From Nocardioides gansuensis (GTDB lineage Bacteria > Actinomycetota > Actinomycetes > Propionibacteriales > Nocardioidaceae), in the NCBI RefSeq assembly GCF_003076135.1, contig NZ_QDGZ01000006.1:1-64000 (forward strand): 64,000 nucleotides of DNA, in the 5' to 3' direction. The notes below the pieces were generated by a model. The model was not told the DNA's origin. It saw only the letters and a program-made list of their open reading frames with translations, and did no database searches. The translations under genes and the position numbers were made by a program. Of the stretch, positions 46,673 to 53,994 are shown in pieces (positions within the stretch are counted from its first letter, which is position 1; every line of letters begins with the position of its first letter).

Positions 46673-46688
46673 CAGAATGGCCAGAATG
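46673..46688 (+). promoter_or_regulatory. Direct-repeat operator upstream of satD
   Basis: Two CAGAATG repeats (46673-46679 and 46682-46688) spaced by 2 bp, enclosed by cttca and tgaag, immediately upstream of the -10 element of satD. AT-rich for this genome. A likely repressor or activator site. Confidence 0.5.
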
Positions 46689-46692
46689 AAGT

Positions 46693-46698
46693 TATAGT
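46693..46698 (+). promoter_or_regulatory. -10 element, leaderless (satD)
   Basis: TATAGT ends 6 nt before the ATG at 46705; the best TANNNT match in the window and no ribosome site follows. Confidence 0.6.
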
Positions 46699-46704
46699 CT
46701 TTAT

Positions 46705-47355
46705 ATGGCGAATCTGAAGAGCATGGCTTCAGCCACGCTCATCGGCGACCTCGTGGGCTCCCGTTCCGTGGTCGATCGACAGCGCCTGCACGGCAGCCTG
46801 CAGGGGATCCTCGACGAGGTCAACGCCCGGGCCCGTCCGCGCTCACCGCTGCGGATCACGGTGGGCGACGAGTTCCAGGGCGCCTTCGCGAGCGTCGGCC
46901 AGGCCGTGGCCGCGGCACTGCGGATCCGGCTCGCCCTCGCCCCGGCGTACGACGTGCGGCACGGGGTCGGCTGGGGGGAGGTGACCGTGCTCGTCGACGA
47001 GCCCCGGGTCGAGGACGGGCCGGGCTGGTGGATCGCGCGCAAGGCGGTCGAGGCGGTCGAGGAGGCCGAGCGGAGGCCGGCGACGAGGAGCCGGCGCACC
47101 GCGTACCGCGCCGTCGAGGGAGCCGGCGGGCCGGACGAGGCGGCCGTGGACGCGGCGCTGATGCTGCGCGATGCGCTGCTCGACGGCCTGTCGGAGCGGT
47201 CGCTGTCGGTGCTGCGTGGTCTGCTGGCCGGGAGCACCCAGCGGGAGATCGCGGACGAGCTCGGCATCAGCGCGTCGGCAGTCTCCCAGCGGGTGCGGGC
47301 CGACCACCTGGGTGCCCTGGTGGCGGCGGAGCGACGGCTTGAGGAGCTGGGCTGA
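46705..47355 (+). CDS. satD: SatD family protein
   Basis: 216 aa. N-terminal block TLIGDLVGSRSVVDRQRLH and ITVGDEFQGAFASVGQAV are SatD family hallmarks; residues 165-210 are a sigma-70 region 4-like HTH (STQREIADELGISASAVSQR). SatD was first named in the Streptococcus mutans sat acid-tolerance operon; its biochemical role is open. Followed 13 bp later by a membrane protein, a common partner. Leaderless start with a repeat operator just upstream, which its own HTH might bind. Confidence 0.88.
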   Translation: MANLKSMASATLIGDLVGSRSVVDRQRLHGSLQGILDEVNARARPRSPLRITVGDEFQGAFASVGQAVAAALRIRLALAPAYDVRHGVGWGEVTVLVDEPRVEDGPGWWIARKAVEAVEEAERRPATRSRRTAYRAVEGAGGPDEAAVDAALMLRDALLDGLSERSLSVLRGLLAGSTQREIADELGISASAVSQRVRADHLGALVAAERRLEELG

Positions 47356-47368
47356 TGGGAGTGGTGGG

Positions 47369-48106
47369 GTGAGCTGGATCGCGCTGCTGCTCATCGGCGT
47401 CGCCGTCGCCGACCTCGCCCACTCGGTGTGGCCGGTGCGGGTCGTCCCCGAGTGTGTCGGCGCCATCGCCGCCGTGCTGGTCGGTCTGCTCGCGGGGCTC
47501 ACGTCGGGCGTCGACGTGGCGGCGCTGGTCGTGATCGCGGCCGTCGTGGTCGCGTGGGGCCAGACCGTCACCCGGGGCTTCGGGGGCCGCGGCCCGGTGT
47601 GGGTGCCACTGCTCCTGCTGGGCGTGGCGCTCGCTGTCGCGATCGGCGTCTCGGGCGAGGCAAGCCCGGCCGGAGGCTGGGTCGGCCGCTGGCTCGACGG
47701 TGCCGCGCTCCCGGTGGTGTCCTCGCTGACCGCCGACCGGGCGCTGCTCCTGCTCGGCGCCTTCCTGGTGCAGATGTCCACCGGCAACGTGCTGGTCCGG
47801 CTGGTGCTGGCGGCGACCGGCACAGTCAACCCTGCCCGCCACGGCCGACCCGACGACCCGGAGATGCAGCTCAAGGGCGGCCGCCTGCTCGGGCCGATGG
47901 AGCGGGTCTTCCTCCTGTCGCTCGGGCTCGCCGGCCACGTGACCGCGGCGAGCATCGTGGTCGCGGCGAAGGGGCTGCTGCGGTTCCCCGAGCTCTCCTC
48001 CCGGCGCGACCAGGAGCGGATCCACCAGCTCACCGAATACTTCCTCGTCGGCAGCTTCGTCAGCTGGATGGTCGCGCTCGTCTCGCTGGTGCTGCTCGCG
48101 CGCTGA
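47369..48106 (+). CDS. Integral membrane protein of the satD operon
   Basis: 245 aa from the GTG at 47369 (gggag 7 nt upstream); frames reaching further 5' lie inside satD and are not used. Six to seven hydrophobic segments, from WIALLLIGVAVADLAHS to SWMVALVSLVLLAR, with a cytoplasmic loop ATGTVNPARHGRPDDPEMQL. SatD genes are often followed by DUF3307 membrane proteins; this one occupies that place but the domain match is not certain. Transcribed with satD. Confidence 0.8.
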   Translation: MSWIALLLIGVAVADLAHSVWPVRVVPECVGAIAAVLVGLLAGLTSGVDVAALVVIAAVVVAWGQTVTRGFGGRGPVWVPLLLLGVALAVAIGVSGEASPAGGWVGRWLDGAALPVVSSLTADRALLLLGAFLVQMSTGNVLVRLVLAATGTVNPARHGRPDDPEMQLKGGRLLGPMERVFLLSLGLAGHVTAASIVVAAKGLLRFPELSSRRDQERIHQLTEYFLVGSFVSWMVALVSLVLLAR

Positions 48107-48167
48107 CGCACCGGCGGGCGGGTGCCTCCCGGTGGTGACCGGCCTCGCATGCTGCCACGATGGGGCC

Positions 48168-48962
48168 ATGACCGACACCGCCGCCCCGGCCGCAGCCGAC
48201 CTCGCCACCGAGCTGCTCGACCTCCACCGCGATCCCAGGCTCCTGACCCTCGTCAACGTCTGGGACGTCGCCAGCGCCCGCGCCGTCGCCGGCGTGGAGG
48301 GCACGAAGGCGCTCGCCACCGCGAGCCACGCGATCGCGTCGTCCTTCGGCTATCCCGACGGGGAGAACATCCCGCTCGACCTGATGCTTGACATGTGCGG
48401 GCGGATCGCCGCCGCGGTCGACCTGCCGGTCTCGGCCGACCTCGAGGGAGGGTACGGCGACGCGCCCGAGGCCGTCCGCCGCGCGATCGCCGTCGGCGTG
48501 GTCGGCGCCAACGTCGAGGACCAGATGAAGCCGGTCGCCGAGGCGGCCGCCCAGGTCGAGGCGATCATGGCCGCGGCTGCTGCCGAGGGCGTGCCCGACT
48601 TCGTGCTCAACGCCCGCACCGACGTCTACGCCAAGGGACGCGGCCGGAAGCGCGACGAGCTGCTCGCGGACGCGATCGAGCGCGGTCGCGCGTTCCTCGA
48701 CGCGGGGGCGCCGGTCGTCTTCGTCCCGGCGATCCTGTCCGAGGAGGACGTCGCCGCGCTGGTCGACGCCTTCGGCCCGCAGCGGCTCACCACGATCGGC
48801 ATCCCCGGCAGCCCGTCGCTCTCCCGCCAGGAGGAGCTCGGCGTCGCCCGGGTGTCCTACGGCCCGATGCCGCAGCGCGTCGCGCTGACCGCCCTGCAGG
48901 AGCTGGTCGAGGAGGTCCACCGCGGCGGGGGAGTGCCGGCGACGATGCGACCTCTTACCTAA
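48168..48962 (+). CDS. PEP mutase/isocitrate lyase family enzyme
   Basis: 264 aa. TIM-barrel of the ICL/PEPM superfamily: LVNVWDVASARAVAG, LPVSADLEGGYGD with metal-binding Asp and Glu, GVVGANVEDQ and FVLNARTDVYAKG. The catalytic KKCGH-type loop of true isocitrate lyases is missing, as in oxaloacetate decarboxylase/PEPM-like members; the reaction is not assignable. ATG start without a ribosome site; CACGAT 6 nt upstream is a weak -10. Probably separate from the satD pair. Confidence 0.88.
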   Translation: MTDTAAPAAADLATELLDLHRDPRLLTLVNVWDVASARAVAGVEGTKALATASHAIASSFGYPDGENIPLDLMLDMCGRIAAAVDLPVSADLEGGYGDAPEAVRRAIAVGVVGANVEDQMKPVAEAAAQVEAIMAAAAAEGVPDFVLNARTDVYAKGRGRKRDELLADAIERGRAFLDAGAPVVFVPAILSEEDVAALVDAFGPQRLTTIGIPGSPSLSRQEELGVARVSYGPMPQRVALTALQELVEEVHRGGGVPATMRPLT

Positions 48963-48994
48963 CCGAGGGCGGTGACGTCGTCGGCTCGCGCGGC

Positions 48995-49000
48995 TAGGGT
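48995..49000 (+). promoter_or_regulatory. -10 element, leaderless (DUF4334 protein)
   Basis: TAGGGT ends 7 nt before the ATG at 49008; no ribosome site is visible. Confidence 0.5.
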
Positions 49001-49007
49001 CGACGGC

Positions 49008-49553
49008 ATGACCGCCACGGAGCGCCTCGCGGCGCTCGAGCCGACATGCACCCTGGCCGCGGCGCTCGAGCTCTTCGACAGCCTGCCCGCCGTGAAGTCC
49101 ACCGAGCTGACCGGGCGCTGGCGCGGGCGCGAGCTGCGCACCGGCCATCCGCTGGACGGACTTCTCGAGGCGTCGGGGTGGTGGGGCAAGCAGTTCGACG
49201 GCGTCGACGACGTGCACCCGCTGCTGTTCGCCGACCCGTCCGGCGAGCTCTTCGCCGTCGACCCCCTCCGCGTCCCGATCGGCTTGACCGGCAAGCTGCC
49301 CGTGTCGGTCGTGGCCCGGGGCCGGGCTGCCCTGGGCGTCGCCAAGCACGCGCTCCGGACCTCCAGGCCGAGGGCCCGGCTCCGGGACCTCGAGCACCGC
49401 GGCGTCGTGACGGCGTCGATGGTCTATGACCACCTGCCGATCATCGACTCCTTCCGCCGCGTCGACGAGGAGACCATGCTCGGGGCGATGGACCAGCGAG
49501 GGGAGCCGCTGCCCTACTTCTTCATCCTGTCCCGGGACGATGGCGGCCTTTGA
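49008..49553 (+). CDS. GXWXG/DUF4334 domain protein
   Basis: 181 aa. The N-terminal GXWXG motif is LTGRWRGRELRTGHPLDGLL and the C-terminal DUF4334 motif is MVYDHLPIIDSFRRVDEETM ... MDQRG. The family is widespread in actinobacteria and has no proven function; it is sometimes annotated near oxidoreductases. Cytoplasmic. Its end overlaps the acetyltransferase gene by 14 bp, so the two share a transcript. Confidence 0.9.
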   Translation: MTATERLAALEPTCTLAAALELFDSLPAVKSTELTGRWRGRELRTGHPLDGLLEASGWWGKQFDGVDDVHPLLFADPSGELFAVDPLRVPIGLTGKLPVSVVARGRAALGVAKHALRTSRPRARLRDLEHRGVVTASMVYDHLPIIDSFRRVDEETMLGAMDQRGEPLPYFFILSRDDGGL

Positions 49554-50115
49554 GATCAGGGCGCTCGACGCCGACACGTGGGACGCCTTCGCCGCGCTGG
49601 CGGAGAAGCACAACGGCGTGTGGGGCGGCTGCTGGTGCACGTGGTTCCACCCGGAGTGCCCCGAGAAGCACGTGAGCTCCGAGGGCAACCGCGCCCTCAA
49701 GGAGCGCCTGGTCCGCGGGGGACAGGCGCACGCCGCGCTGGTCTTCGACGGTGACGCGGCGGTCGCGTGGGCCCAGTACGGCTCGCCCGACGAACTGCCG
49801 GGCATCTACCACCTCAAGGAGTACAGCGCAGGCCTCAACAACTTCCCCGACTACCGCATCACCTGCCTGTTCGTCGACCGTGACCACCGCCGCAAGGGAG
49901 TCGCCGCAGTCGCGGTCGCCGGGGCCTTGGACCTCATCGCCCAGGCCGGTGGGGGAGTCGTGGAGGCCTACCCCGAGGACACCCACGGCAAGCGGAAGTC
50001 CGGCTCGCTGCTCTACAACGGGACGAGGAGCCTCTTCGAGCAGGCGGGCTTCACCTACGAGCGGCCGAAGGGCAAGAACCACTGCGTGATGCGCAAGACC
50101 GTCCCGGCCGCCTGA
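49540..50115 (+). CDS. GNAT family N-acetyltransferase
   Basis: 191 aa from the ATG at 49540 inside the end of the DUF4334 gene. The GNAT fold shows the acetyl-CoA loop ITCLFVDRDHRRKGVAAVAV, a central AWAQYGSPDELPGIYHLKEY and a C-terminal NGTRSLFEQAGFTYERPKGK. The N-terminal CWCTWFHPECPE Cys cluster is typical of a GNAT subgroup. Substrate unknown. Confidence 0.88.
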   Translation: MAAFEIRALDADTWDAFAALAEKHNGVWGGCWCTWFHPECPEKHVSSEGNRALKERLVRGGQAHAALVFDGDAAVAWAQYGSPDELPGIYHLKEYSAGLNNFPDYRITCLFVDRDHRRKGVAAVAVAGALDLIAQAGGGVVEAYPEDTHGKRKSGSLLYNGTRSLFEQAGFTYERPKGKNHCVMRKTVPAA

Positions 50116-50260
50116 GGGGGCGGCCAGCTGCGTCGGTGGAGGCGGACTAGTCCGTCGGGCGTCCTGGTGGCCAGGAATCCCGACCAACCAGGGACTCGCG
50201 CCCATGGCCCCCGGGACGCGTCGAGCCCTATCTTCGAGGCACCGGCGAGAGGGGGGCGAG

Positions 50261-52489
50261 ATGCCAGAGGTATTCCTGCACATCGGCCTGCCCAAGACCG
50301 GCACCACGAGCATCCAGTCGGCGATCGACGCCAGCGCTGACACACTCGCGAAGCACGGGATCCTGGTCCCCGGCGGCAGCCACCGCGTGCAGCGGACGGC
50401 AGCCTACGACCTCCTCGGCCAGCGCATCGTCGGCGGCGACTCCCGCAGCACGCCCGGCAGCTTCCAGGCGCTGATGGCAGAGATCGGGGCCTTCGAGGGC
50501 GACCGCGCGATCGTCTCCGACGAGGACCTCGGCTCCGCCTGGCCGCGCCAGGTACGACGCGTCGTACGGGCCCTTTCGGGGTGCGACGTCCACGTCATCC
50601 TCGCGCTCCGCGACCTGGCCCGCACCCTGCCCTCGGCCTGGCAGCAGTCCGTCGTGATGGGTGGGACGACACCGTGGCGGGAGTGGGTGGCCGGGGTGAG
50701 GTCGCCCGACGAGGGGTCGCTGCGAGCGGGCATCTCGTTCACCCGGCGGCAGGATGCGCTGCACGTACTCGACGTGTGGGGCGCCTGCGTGCCGCCGGAG
50801 CGGATCCGGATCGTGACGGTGCCGCCCCCCGGCTCACCGCCTGAGGAGCTGCTGCGGCGCTTCGCCGAGGCAGCCTGCATCCCCGCCGAGCTGTGGCCGA
50901 CCGACCTTCCGACCCGCAACGACTCGCTCGGCGCTGCCGAGGTCGAGCTGCTGCGGCGCATCAACTCCGAGCTGACGACCAGCATCACCCAGGCCCAGCA
51001 CCGCTACGTGGTGGAGTCGGGGCTGCGCCCCGGCTGGCGGGTGCCGGGCTCCCGTCCGCTCCGGCTCCCGGCGGAGGACGCGGAGTGGGTACGCGCGCGG
51101 AGCGAGGCCACGATCGCGGAGCTGAGGGCCCGGGGCTACCCAGTGATCGGCGACCTGGACGACCTCCGACCGAGGATGCCCCAGCATGACGGCCGCCGAC
51201 TCGACGACGTCACCGAGCACGAGTTGCTCGAGGCCGCCGAGGTCGCCCTCACCGCCCTGGCCACGTCCCACGGACAGCTCTTCCGCCGCCACCGGCGGCT
51301 GCTGCAGAAAGAGGATGCCGAGAGGGCGCCGACTCGGCGGGAGCTGATCGAGAGCACCAGCCGCGCCGCCCTCTTCCGGCTCCGCAAACAGGCCCTGGTC
51401 ATCGGTGAACAGCATGAGGTGATCGGCGCGGCCGTCCGACGTGCTCCCGGATGGGGCGCGGCTGAGCGCCCGGCCACCGAGCCATGGCACGCAGCCGGCC
51501 AGCCCCGCCATGATGGGCCGATGCGCTACGCGATGACCGGCGCGACCGGCTTCCTCGGCGGGGTCCTCGCCCGCCAGCTCCGCGACCAGGGGCACGACGT
51601 GGTCGCCCTCGTCCGCGACCCCGCCAAGGCGGGGCACCTCGAGGTGATGGGCGTCCAGCTCGAGAAGGGCGACCTCGACGACTGGGAGGCGCTCGACCGG
51701 CTCGTGCGCGGCGCGGACGGGTTCTTCCACGTGGCCGGCTGGTACAAGCACGGCGTCCGGGAGCACCGGACACTCGAGCACGTCAACGTCGACGGCACCC
51801 GCAACGCGCTCGCTGCGGCCAGGCGCGCCGGCGTGCGCACCGTCTACACCTCGACCTGCGCGATCAACTCCGACACCGCCGGCGAGCGACGCGACGAGTC
51901 CTACCACCACGACGGCCCCTGGGCGTCGGCGTACGACCGCACCAAGTGGGAGGCCCACCAGGTCGCCCGGGAGTATGTCGCGGAAGGGCTCGACGTCATC
52001 ACCGTGCAGCCCAGCGTCATCTACGGCGCCGGCGACACCGGGTCGACGATCGGCCAGATCACCCGCGACATCCTCGCCGGCAAGCCGGTCCTCGGACCGC
52101 GCGGCGGCGGCAGCTCCTGGGTGCACGTCGAGGACTGCGCGGCCGGGCACATCCTGGCGATGGAGCGGGGGAGGCCGGGCGAGTCCTACATGCTGGCCGG
52201 TGAGACCGCGTCGTACGCCGAGGTCTTCAGGCTGGTCCGCGAGGTGGCCGGGAAGCGCGGGCCGATCCTCCTGCTGCCGAGGTCGCTGATCCGCGCCGTC
52301 GCGAGGCTGACTGCTCCGGTCGAGAAGGTGGTCAGGCTGCCGCAGGCGATGACGGCCGACGCGGCACGCGCCGGCCTGGCGACCTACTTCGGCGACGGCA
52401 GCAAGGCGCGCCGGGAGCTCGGCTGGACGTGCCGGCCCCTGCGCGAGGGCATGACGGAGACGGTGCGCGCGGAGATTGCCACTGCCTGA
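50261..52489 (+). CDS. Sulfotransferase-like domain fused to NAD-dependent epimerase/reductase
   Basis: 742 aa, ATG with gagaggggggcgag just upstream. Residues 1 to about 400 resemble PAPS-dependent sulfotransferases: FLHIGLPKTGTTSIQ is the 5'-phosphosulfate loop and ILALRDLARTLPSAW the 3'-phosphate loop. Residues 421-742 are an extended SDR: MTGATGFLGG nucleotide loop, YDRTKWEAHQVA with the catalytic Tyr/Lys, VQPSVIYGAGD. A polar linker joins them without a stop. The SDR begins with an ATG at 51521 preceded by CATGAT at 6 nt, so it could also be made alone, and two genes merged by a lost stop codon are possible. Product unknown. Confidence 0.8.
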   Translation: MPEVFLHIGLPKTGTTSIQSAIDASADTLAKHGILVPGGSHRVQRTAAYDLLGQRIVGGDSRSTPGSFQALMAEIGAFEGDRAIVSDEDLGSAWPRQVRRVVRALSGCDVHVILALRDLARTLPSAWQQSVVMGGTTPWREWVAGVRSPDEGSLRAGISFTRRQDALHVLDVWGACVPPERIRIVTVPPPGSPPEELLRRFAEAACIPAELWPTDLPTRNDSLGAAEVELLRRINSELTTSITQAQHRYVVESGLRPGWRVPGSRPLRLPAEDAEWVRARSEATIAELRARGYPVIGDLDDLRPRMPQHDGRRLDDVTEHELLEAAEVALTALATSHGQLFRRHRRLLQKEDAERAPTRRELIESTSRAALFRLRKQALVIGEQHEVIGAAVRRAPGWGAAERPATEPWHAAGQPRHDGPMRYAMTGATGFLGGVLARQLRDQGHDVVALVRDPAKAGHLEVMGVQLEKGDLDDWEALDRLVRGADGFFHVAGWYKHGVREHRTLEHVNVDGTRNALAAARRAGVRTVYTSTCAINSDTAGERRDESYHHDGPWASAYDRTKWEAHQVAREYVAEGLDVITVQPSVIYGAGDTGSTIGQITRDILAGKPVLGPRGGGSSWVHVEDCAAGHILAMERGRPGESYMLAGETASYAEVFRLVREVAGKRGPILLLPRSLIRAVARLTAPVEKVVRLPQAMTADAARAGLATYFGDGSKARRELGWTCRPLREGMTETVRAEIATA

Positions 52490-52513
52490 GCCCGACCTCT
52501 CCAGCCGCTGACC

Positions 52514-52533
52514 AGCCCTTCGCCATGAGGGCT
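52514..52533. terminator. Short hairpin between convergent genes
   Basis: Inverted repeat agccct / agggct with an 8-nt loop in the 49-bp gap between the fusion gene and the aminopeptidase. Weak, no T-tract. Confidence 0.3.
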
Positions 52534-52538
52534 CGGCG

Positions 52539-53783
52539 CTATGCGTCCCTGAGCACGAACTCGTTGCCCTCGACGATCGGTACGACGCTCCCGTCGGCGC
52601 CGATGCCCTCGATCTGCACCTCTGGGCTGCCGACCACGATGTCGACGTGCGTGCCCGACTGGTTGAGGCCGGACTCGATGCGCTGCTCGGGCGTCATCTC
52701 GATGCCGTTCTCCCAGGCGAAGGCGAAGCCGTTGCCCCAGGCGATGTGGGAGCCGACGTTCTCGTCGTAGAGGACATCCTTGAAGAGCAGGCCGGTCTCG
52801 CGCACCCGGGAGTCGCCGTCGACGATCGAGACCTCGCCGAGGTGCTTGGCGCGTGCCACGCTGTCGAGCTGGGCGCGGACGGCCTCCTCGCCGCGGGCTG
52901 CGGTCGCGCCGACGATGGTGCCGTCGTGCAGCCCGATCGCGAGGTCCTCCACGACGGTGCCCATCCCGGGCAGGAAGAACGGTGCGGTGGTGCGGACGTG
53001 GCCCTCGGCGCGGCGCCAGTCGGGGGAGAAGTAGACCTCCTCGGTCGGCATGTTGGGGGCGAACTCCACCCCGTCAGCGCTCTCCAGCGTCGCGGCTGCC
53101 CATCGGCTCGAGGGGCTGAGCCCGAGCGTCACATCGGTGCCCGGGCCGCGGTAGCGGACGGCGTCGAAGCCGCGCGCGTTGAGGATGTCGCGGCGGGCCT
53201 TGAGCTTGGCGATGTGGTCGCGCCAGGCCTGCACCGGGTCGTCCTCGTCGAGGCGCATGGCGTGGGCAACGGCGTCCCAGAGCCGGGCCACGTCCTCGAC
53301 CCCGATGCTCGCGGCCCAGCCGGGGGTCGGGGCGGCGACCATCGTCCAGGCCACGGTGCCCGACATCATCAGGGGGAAGACCTCACGGAGCAGGGCGACC
53401 GGCTGCGACGCGGCAAGCCGAGCGGGGTCGAGGCCGTCCATCAGCTCCGGCAGCGGGTTGCCGGTCAGGGTGATGATCGCCGGCCGGTCCTCGTTCCAGG
53501 CCCGGACGGCGTCGATCTGTGATGGCCTGACGAACCCGAGCATGTCCTCGGGCGCGTGCTCGACCTGGGCACGCTGGAGGTGGGGATCTGCGTAGTCGAT
53601 CGTGACGTGCGAGGCGCCCACGCGATAGGCCTCCGCGGCGAGTGCGCGGGCCACCGCAGCCTGCTCGGGCAGCCCCCTGATCTCGACGCGCTGGCCCACC
53701 TGGACGTTGGCGCCGATCCGGATGACCAGCCGTGCGTAGGCCTCGAGGAGGCGTTCGTAGGGCTCGGTCGCAGCCGTGCTCAT
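52539..53783 (-). CDS. M29-family (AmpS/thermophilic) aminopeptidase
   Basis: 414 aa from the ATG at 53783; TACCGT 6 nt upstream indicates a leaderless start, so a much longer open frame was rejected. Family residues: NMPTEEVYFSPD with metal-binding Glu, GLLFKDVLYDENVGSHIAWG with His, and NQSGTHVDIVVGSPE with the His/Asp pair. Removes N-terminal residues with a dinuclear Zn/Co site; a dimer in homologues. Cytoplasmic. Convergent with the fusion gene and divergent from the secreted protease. Confidence 0.94.
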   Translation of the reverse strand: MSTAATEPYERLLEAYARLVIRIGANVQVGQRVEIRGLPEQAAVARALAAEAYRVGASHVTIDYADPHLQRAQVEHAPEDMLGFVRPSQIDAVRAWNEDRPAIITLTGNPLPELMDGLDPARLAASQPVALLREVFPLMMSGTVAWTMVAAPTPGWAASIGVEDVARLWDAVAHAMRLDEDDPVQAWRDHIAKLKARRDILNARGFDAVRYRGPGTDVTLGLSPSSRWAAATLESADGVEFAPNMPTEEVYFSPDWRRAEGHVRTTAPFFLPGMGTVVEDLAIGLHDGTIVGATAARGEEAVRAQLDSVARAKHLGEVSIVDGDSRVRETGLLFKDVLYDENVGSHIAWGNGFAFAWENGIEMTPEQRIESGLNQSGTHVDIVVGSPEVQIEGIGADGSVVPIVEGNEFVLRDA

Positions 53784-53789
53784 CACGGC

Positions 53790-53795
53790 ACGGTA
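53790..53795 (-). promoter_or_regulatory. -10 element, leaderless (M29 aminopeptidase)
   Basis: TACCGT on the minus strand ends 6 nt before the ATG at 53783. Confidence 0.5.
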
Positions 53796-53994
53796 GGGCG
53801 AAGGCCGCCCCCGGAGGGAATGGCCCGATCTACCGGTTCCTGACCCTGGCCGCATGACAGGAACCGGTCCGGGGGAAGTTCCTCCGTAACGAATCGGAGC
53901 CGCCCCAGTTGCACCTATGCAGCACTCGGGGGAGCAGCACACCAGCTGAAGCCGCACGCCGCGATCCGGCGCGCCACCACAGAAGGAACACTGC

